From: Chloroflexi bacterium UBA4736 | GTDB taxonomy: Bacteria; Chloroflexota; Dormibacteria; Dormibacterales; Dormibacteraceae | Length of the DNA stretch: 5,804 nt | Direction: 5' to 3' | Assembly: GCA_002404015.1 (NCBI GenBank) | Contig: DHIW01000105.1 | Coordinates: forward strand, 1 to 5,804 | In this document: in pieces, positions 5,338-5,804 of the stretch | Layout of the letters: every line of letters begins with the position of its first letter | How positions within the stretch are numbered: position 1 is the first letter of the stretch | The notes under the pieces: generated by a model | The model's input: only the letters and a program-made list of their open reading frames with translations | Told to the model about the DNA's origin: nothing | Database searches by the model: none | Position numbers and translations under genes: made by a program

Positions 5338-5804
5338 TCAGTCCCCCGGGCGCAGGTCGGCGAAGACAAAACCGTCCCGCTCCACGGTGCCCGCACAATG
5401 GACGGGGACGGGTTGCTGAAAGGCCCCGCCGTCGTACGCGAAGGTGTGGAACTCGCCGTTCTCGCCGCACGGATCCACTCCCGCTGGGAGGTCCTGGAGC
5501 AGGGCGCGGTCGAACTGCCGACCGGCAAAAGAGGGGTCCAGGCGGGAGGGGTCGACACAGGCGACCCGTGCCCGCAGCCCTGAGGCGAGCATCTCCCCGG
5601 CCAGGCGCTGGGTGTCGCTGTTCCAGATCGGGAATACCGGGGTGATGCCCGTGCCCGCCAGCCGGGATTCCCGGTAGGACCGGATGTCCTCGAGGAACAG
5701 GTCGCCGAAGACCATGTGCGTGACGCCATCCGTCACAGCTCTCTGCACCAGGGCGTCCATCGCCGCCTCGTACTGATCGTTGGGGCAAGGCCAAGGGATC
5801 GGCA
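5338..5804 (-). CDS. DUF71/COG2102 PP-loop ATPase, C-terminal part (B12-salvage type; Dph6 homologue)
   Basis: The 5' end is off the window; 154 codons are visible, ending at TGA (5340-5338). The frame stays open to the edge and begins PIPWPCPNDQYEAAM, so the ATG at 5760 is internal. Visible family signatures are FGDLFLEDIR (visible residues 32-41) and GENGEFHTF (113-121), which belong to the C-terminal half of the DUF71 ATPases. The N-terminal PP-loop that binds ATP would lie outside the window. Archaeal and eukaryotic members are diphthine-ammonia ligases (Dph6). Bacteria lack diphthamide, and a published comparative-genomic analysis of DUF71 proposed that a bacterial subgroup acts in B12 salvage. 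The next gene, six bases downstream, is a cobalamin-binding protein and an ECF transporter follows, which fits that subgroup. By analogy with Dph6 it may catalyse an ATP-dependent amidation of a corrinoid carboxylate, but that is inference. An automatic label of diphthine-ammonia ligase would probably be misleading here. Confidence 0.88.
   Translation of the reverse strand, partial: PIPWPCPNDQYEAAMDALVQRAVTDGVTHMVFGDLFLEDIRSYRESRLAGTGITPVFPIWNSDTQRLAGEMLASGLRARVACVDPSRLDPSFAGRQFDRALLQDLPAGVDPCGENGEFHTFAYDGGAFQQPVPVHCAGTVERDGFVFADLRPGD

Noticed and set aside
1..5804. CRISPR array, tRNA, rRNA, insertion sequence
   Set aside because: No regularly spaced repeats, no tRNA-like cloverleaf or rRNA segments, and no transposase-like frame or terminal inverted repeats were seen.

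Overview
This is a high-GC window (strong G/C bias at third codon positions over most of its length). It resembles an actinobacterial, Chloroflexota or Dormibacterota-like genome; the sequence does not let me decide between these. All clear genes lie on the minus strand, so the order of transcription runs from high to low coordinates.

Right part (5804 down to 1241): five tightly packed minus-strand genes that look like one operon for corrinoid (vitamin B12) uptake and salvage. In order of transcription they are: (1) the C-terminal part of a DUF71/COG2102 PP-loop ATPase carrying the GENGEFHTF motif, cut by the window edge; (2) a BtuF-like cobalamin-binding protein without a signal peptide, starting at TTG; (3) an EcfT transmembrane coupling protein; (4) an ATPase with two fused nucleotide-binding domains (EcfA-EcfA'); (5) an integral-membrane ECF S component. 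The junctions are +6, +19, -4 (ATGA) and -10 bases, which implies translational coupling. Genes 3-5 form a complete ECF transporter. Genes 1 and 2 point to a corrinoid as the cargo.

Middle (1240 to 872): about 370 bases with no intact gene. It holds the plus-strand remnant of a cupredoxin C-terminus (Cys-x2-His-x2-Met copper motif) that runs into the S-component stop codon, a perfect 8-bp hairpin, and a 9-bp direct repeat upstream of the next gene.

Left part (871 to 173): a full-length cbiC/cobH-like precorrin-8X methylmutase. Tyr stands where the family has its catalytic His, and several other conserved positions differ. Its codon use is less GC-rich at third positions than that of the salvage operon. 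The last 172 bases hold no intact gene. An ATGA-coupled start there stops after 11 codons, and a short CbiD-like segment lies further on, possibly a decayed cbiD.

Taken together, the window may record a shift from de novo corrin synthesis (an eroding cbiC and perhaps cbiD) to uptake and salvage (an intact ECF, BtuF-like and DUF71 operon). The operon's content and gene calls are well supported. Its substrate and the decay story are inference.
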